A DNA stretch of 64,000 nt. Origin: Balanoglossus misakiensis (taxonomy: Eukaryota > Hemichordata). Under the pieces are notes generated by a model, which worked only from the letters and a program-made list of their open reading frames with translations, made no database searches and was not told where the DNA came from. Location of the stretch: positions 7,812,001-7,876,000 of the forward strand of contig CM082595.2 of NCBI GenBank assembly GCA_040954595.2. Reading direction: 5' to 3'. The position numbers were made by a program, and so were the translations under genes. Of this stretch, positions 61,758-64,000 are shown in pieces. Each line of letters begins with the position of its first letter. Positions within the stretch are counted from its first letter, which is position 1.

Positions 61758-62129
61758 GTAATGTATATATCTGCCAATTGTAGTACCAGGGTATTACCTA
61801 AAAATCATAAAGAGCACTAAAATGGCCACTCATTGCTTTTAACTTTGAAAATGTCTTTTGGGTCCACAAGACATGACATACTACATATACACACATGTAT
61901 GCATGTTGATTTGTGTCATACAAACCAATATGGCTGCTGGACGACCATTTTCTTACATTTTTTTCATGTCATTTCTATGTCTGAACTGATTTTATGCAAA
62001 CTTAGTACAAGGACAATGTAAACAGCTAGAAAGCACATGAGATTTACGGACAAGCCTGTAACATGCCCTGAAAAATAACCTCTGCCACAGGGCATGTAAA
62101 ATTGGTCAGATTTAAGTGTAGTATGCACA

Positions 62130-62540
62130 GGCCTGAATCAGACCTTATGGTACAGGGATGTATACAGTAGGGTAATTTCTGACTGTATCCAGTCTTGTGT
62201 ACACAGGACTGAATCACTGGTGTACGTATAGTGTTGTGTTAGTGGGCCTGATTCAGTGTCTGAAAATTCACAAGATTTCGGGGGTGTAATATTTTCAGGA
62301 AAATGTGCCAATTTTGATGATAGAAGAGTGAACAGTAATATTTGTGTTCACACTAAAAAAACTCAGACCCTGTCACAGGTCTGTGTTCACAGCACTGTAT
62401 ACAGTCCTGTACTATATACTGGTATTTTGACAGGCATAAGTTTCAGACCCTGTCATGTTATGATGTGTCCACAGCACTGTATACAGTAATGTTCTCACAG
62501 TACTGGATGCAGACCAGTACAGCAGTCCCTGTATCGGCAG
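62130..62540. repeat. Degenerate tandem repeat inside intron 1 of the integrase-core gene
   Basis: CAGACCCTGTCA followed by CACAGCACTGTATACAGT occurs at 62363 and again at 62443, 80 bases apart, with weaker forms (CAGACCTTATGG, GTATACAGTAGG) from 62132. Confidence 0.6.
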
Positions 62541-62595
62541 GCTACATGACTCACAACTCCCAAATTGCTTTATTTTACAATTTTTTTTTTCATAG

Positions 62596-62683
62596 TTTGA
62601 GTACATTGAAGAGAAGACTGTTAGTATTTGGTATAAAAAGACACCAGAGAGTTAGCCCTGATGATGTTCGAATGGCAGTTAAG
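62596..62683 (+). CDS. Integrase-core-family protein, coding exon 2
   Basis: After a long T tract and ATAG acceptor, 88 bases join exon 1 in phase 2 to complete a Ser codon and read SLSTLKRRLLVFGIKRHQR, then VSPDDVRMAVK. The SLSTLKRRL block is the most conserved part of the N-terminal module in this integrase-type family. The exon ends AAG followed by GTCAGT in phase 0. The reading frame stays open across both splice junctions, which is the main evidence that the model is right. The preceding 838-base intron contains a degenerate tandem repeat. Confidence 0.8.
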
Positions 62684-63056
62684 GTCAGTAACAGTAATAT
62701 AAGATGCAGTGATATTACATGACATTATGAGGTTAAAGCTCAATATAACTTGTTTGTTGGGTCATATTGCAATGGGCCATGTCACGTGAGTCGAAGACGA
62801 GTTTTATGCAGCCAATGACCACACAAGTGGTGACATTACCATGCGAACAGGTGATATTGAGCTATAACCTTTTTATCATATTGAAATACCGTATTTTTGG
62901 CAATTTTTGGTCGTAAAATCTATTTTTCTGAAATTGAATAGCAAATTGCTTTGAACTTTGCTTTGCAGGTTCTTATTGCTCCCTGGTGGAAAGTGAAAAT
63001 ACAGTATATATTTGTCAGAGCATAATGTATAATGTGATGCTTCTTTGTCTCCTCAG

Positions 63057-63142
63057 GCAGAATTGCAAGGGCCAGGCAGATTACTTGGGATTAAGGCAAT
63101 GTACAAGCGCATACGTCAAAAGCATAGAATTTTCGCCACAAG
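63057..63142 (+). CDS. Integrase-core-family protein, coding exon 3
   Basis: Begins after a TCTCCTCAG acceptor in phase 0 and reads AELQGPGRLLGIKAMYKRI followed by RQKHRIFAT, ending AG then GTAAAT in phase 2. ELQGPGxLLGxxAMxxxxRxKH is the linker motif that follows the helix-turn-helix module in the family and precedes the catalytic core (as I remember the family). The three exons together give 90 complete codons plus two bases with no stop. No convincing fourth exon was found between 63143 and the window end: the acceptor-like site near 63245 leads at once to an in-frame stop. Confidence 0.8.
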
Positions 63143-64000
63143 GTAAATGTGATCAAGTTATTTTTTGTGTTTCAATTACCCCTTGAATTTTGAGTATAGT
63201 TACTATGGTAAAAATGTAGTAATTTCACCACAGTTTTCTTTTTAGGTTCAACCCTGACACCTGAAATCAATATATCTTGGGAGACTTATAAATTAGGCTC
63301 TGGCTGTCCTTCTCTCCACAGCCACTACTCAGACATGCATGAACCAATTTCAGTTGGGCTTGGCATAACTCGTACTACAAGGACAATGTAACATATGGTA
63401 CATAATTGTACATGTCAATTTGTTTTTGTGACACAATCCAATTTCGCTGACAAGTAGCCATTTTCTGAAAAAAAAATTCATGTCTAGAGCCATTATTTCG
63501 AATGGCCAGTCTAATTGCATCATACAGAGGTTGTGTTTAGGCAAAAAATATGCATAATTGACACCAAAAAAAAAACATTTGACGCAAAAATCTGATGAGT
63601 GCATCAATATTGACACATGTAAAGTTGCTACATCGTTTGATTATTGAGGTTGACGCACTGTTGAGCAGGACAAAAATTGCTACTGCGACCTCTGATCATA
63701 GCATACATTCATATGTATGTCAATATGCTTTGTGAAATTCTCGAATGTGGCCACCAGGTGTCATCCAGACGGCTGCCATTTTCGTTGAGTGTTTGATCTG
63801 ACATGATCTTATGAGATTCATACTTTCTTGAGGAAGTTTGTTGTCATAGCTGTAATAAAAATAAAAATATGAAACATGGGTGTTCAGATCCTGTGTCCAC
63901 ATTGCCTTCGCTGTTTACCATCAAGATATTGTAGATACACAGGCGCACGTGTGCTGGATTGGCTAGCTGTTAACAGCCATTGCCAGCGATAGCTGGTATA
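63143..64000. other. Intron 3 of the integrase-core gene (partial)
   Basis: Begins with the GTAAAT donor at 63143 and continues to the window edge without an exon that extends the frame. Intron assignment follows from the open phase-2 junction at 63142. Confidence 0.5.

Noticed and set aside
63245-63300. Possible fourth exon of the integrase-core gene after TTTTTAG
   Set aside because: Joining it in phase to exon 3 meets a stop after a few codons.

Overview
The window is eukaryotic genomic DNA, most likely from an invertebrate animal. The sequence is AT-rich, almost entirely non-coding, has GT-AG introns and carries many decayed mobile elements. The mix of a class C glutamate-type receptor exon, an intron-split gene resembling the large animal family of integrase-core proteins, DIRS-like and CR1-like retroelement remnants and abundant palindromic MITEs would fit a marine invertebrate such as a cephalochordate, hemichordate, echinoderm or mollusc. 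The sequence alone does not let me choose among these. Nothing looks prokaryotic in organisation; one short open frame has bacterial-looking codon use.

Two host genes are supported, both incomplete. On the minus strand, 10559-11173 is the first coding exon (205 residues) of a metabotropic glutamate receptor-like protein, with signal peptide, start of the Venus-flytrap domain and a perfect splice donor. The residues that hold the distal carboxylate of glutamate in true mGluRs are replaced, as in the orphan mXR-type receptors. The rest of the gene lies at lower coordinates; I could not find exon 2 between 1 and 10558. On the plus strand, three in-frame exons (61660-61757, 62596-62683, 63057-63142) encode the N-terminal 91 residues of an integrase-core-type protein that runs off the right edge.

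Mobile and repetitive DNA dominates the rest. Region by region: a 130-bp degenerate tandem repeat (3018-3690); a TTAA-flanked palindromic MITE family with five copies (4844, 15592, 19183, 33439, 55145); a 1.3-kb foldback element with arms built from a 106-bp tandem repeat (17310-18607); a dispersed 0.37-kb repeat (19717 and 50949); a 21-bp minisatellite (27756-27920); a family of AGGCCAAAA-ended MITEs (32945, 38144, 40276, 56271 and a relative at 59855); G-rich palindromic elements at 39017-39819 and 41543-41713; a 400-bp TACA microsatellite (49997-50398); a DIRS-type reverse transcriptase/RNase H relic (52140-52640) next to a CR1/L2-type LINE relic (54030-54965), both minus strand; and two GATTTY hexamer arrays sharing one flank (58672-59220, 60673-60737).

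Between these the sequence is unique-looking, AT-rich and without recognisable coding content. The two genes show no functional link with each other; they are simply neighbours in a TE-rich tract.
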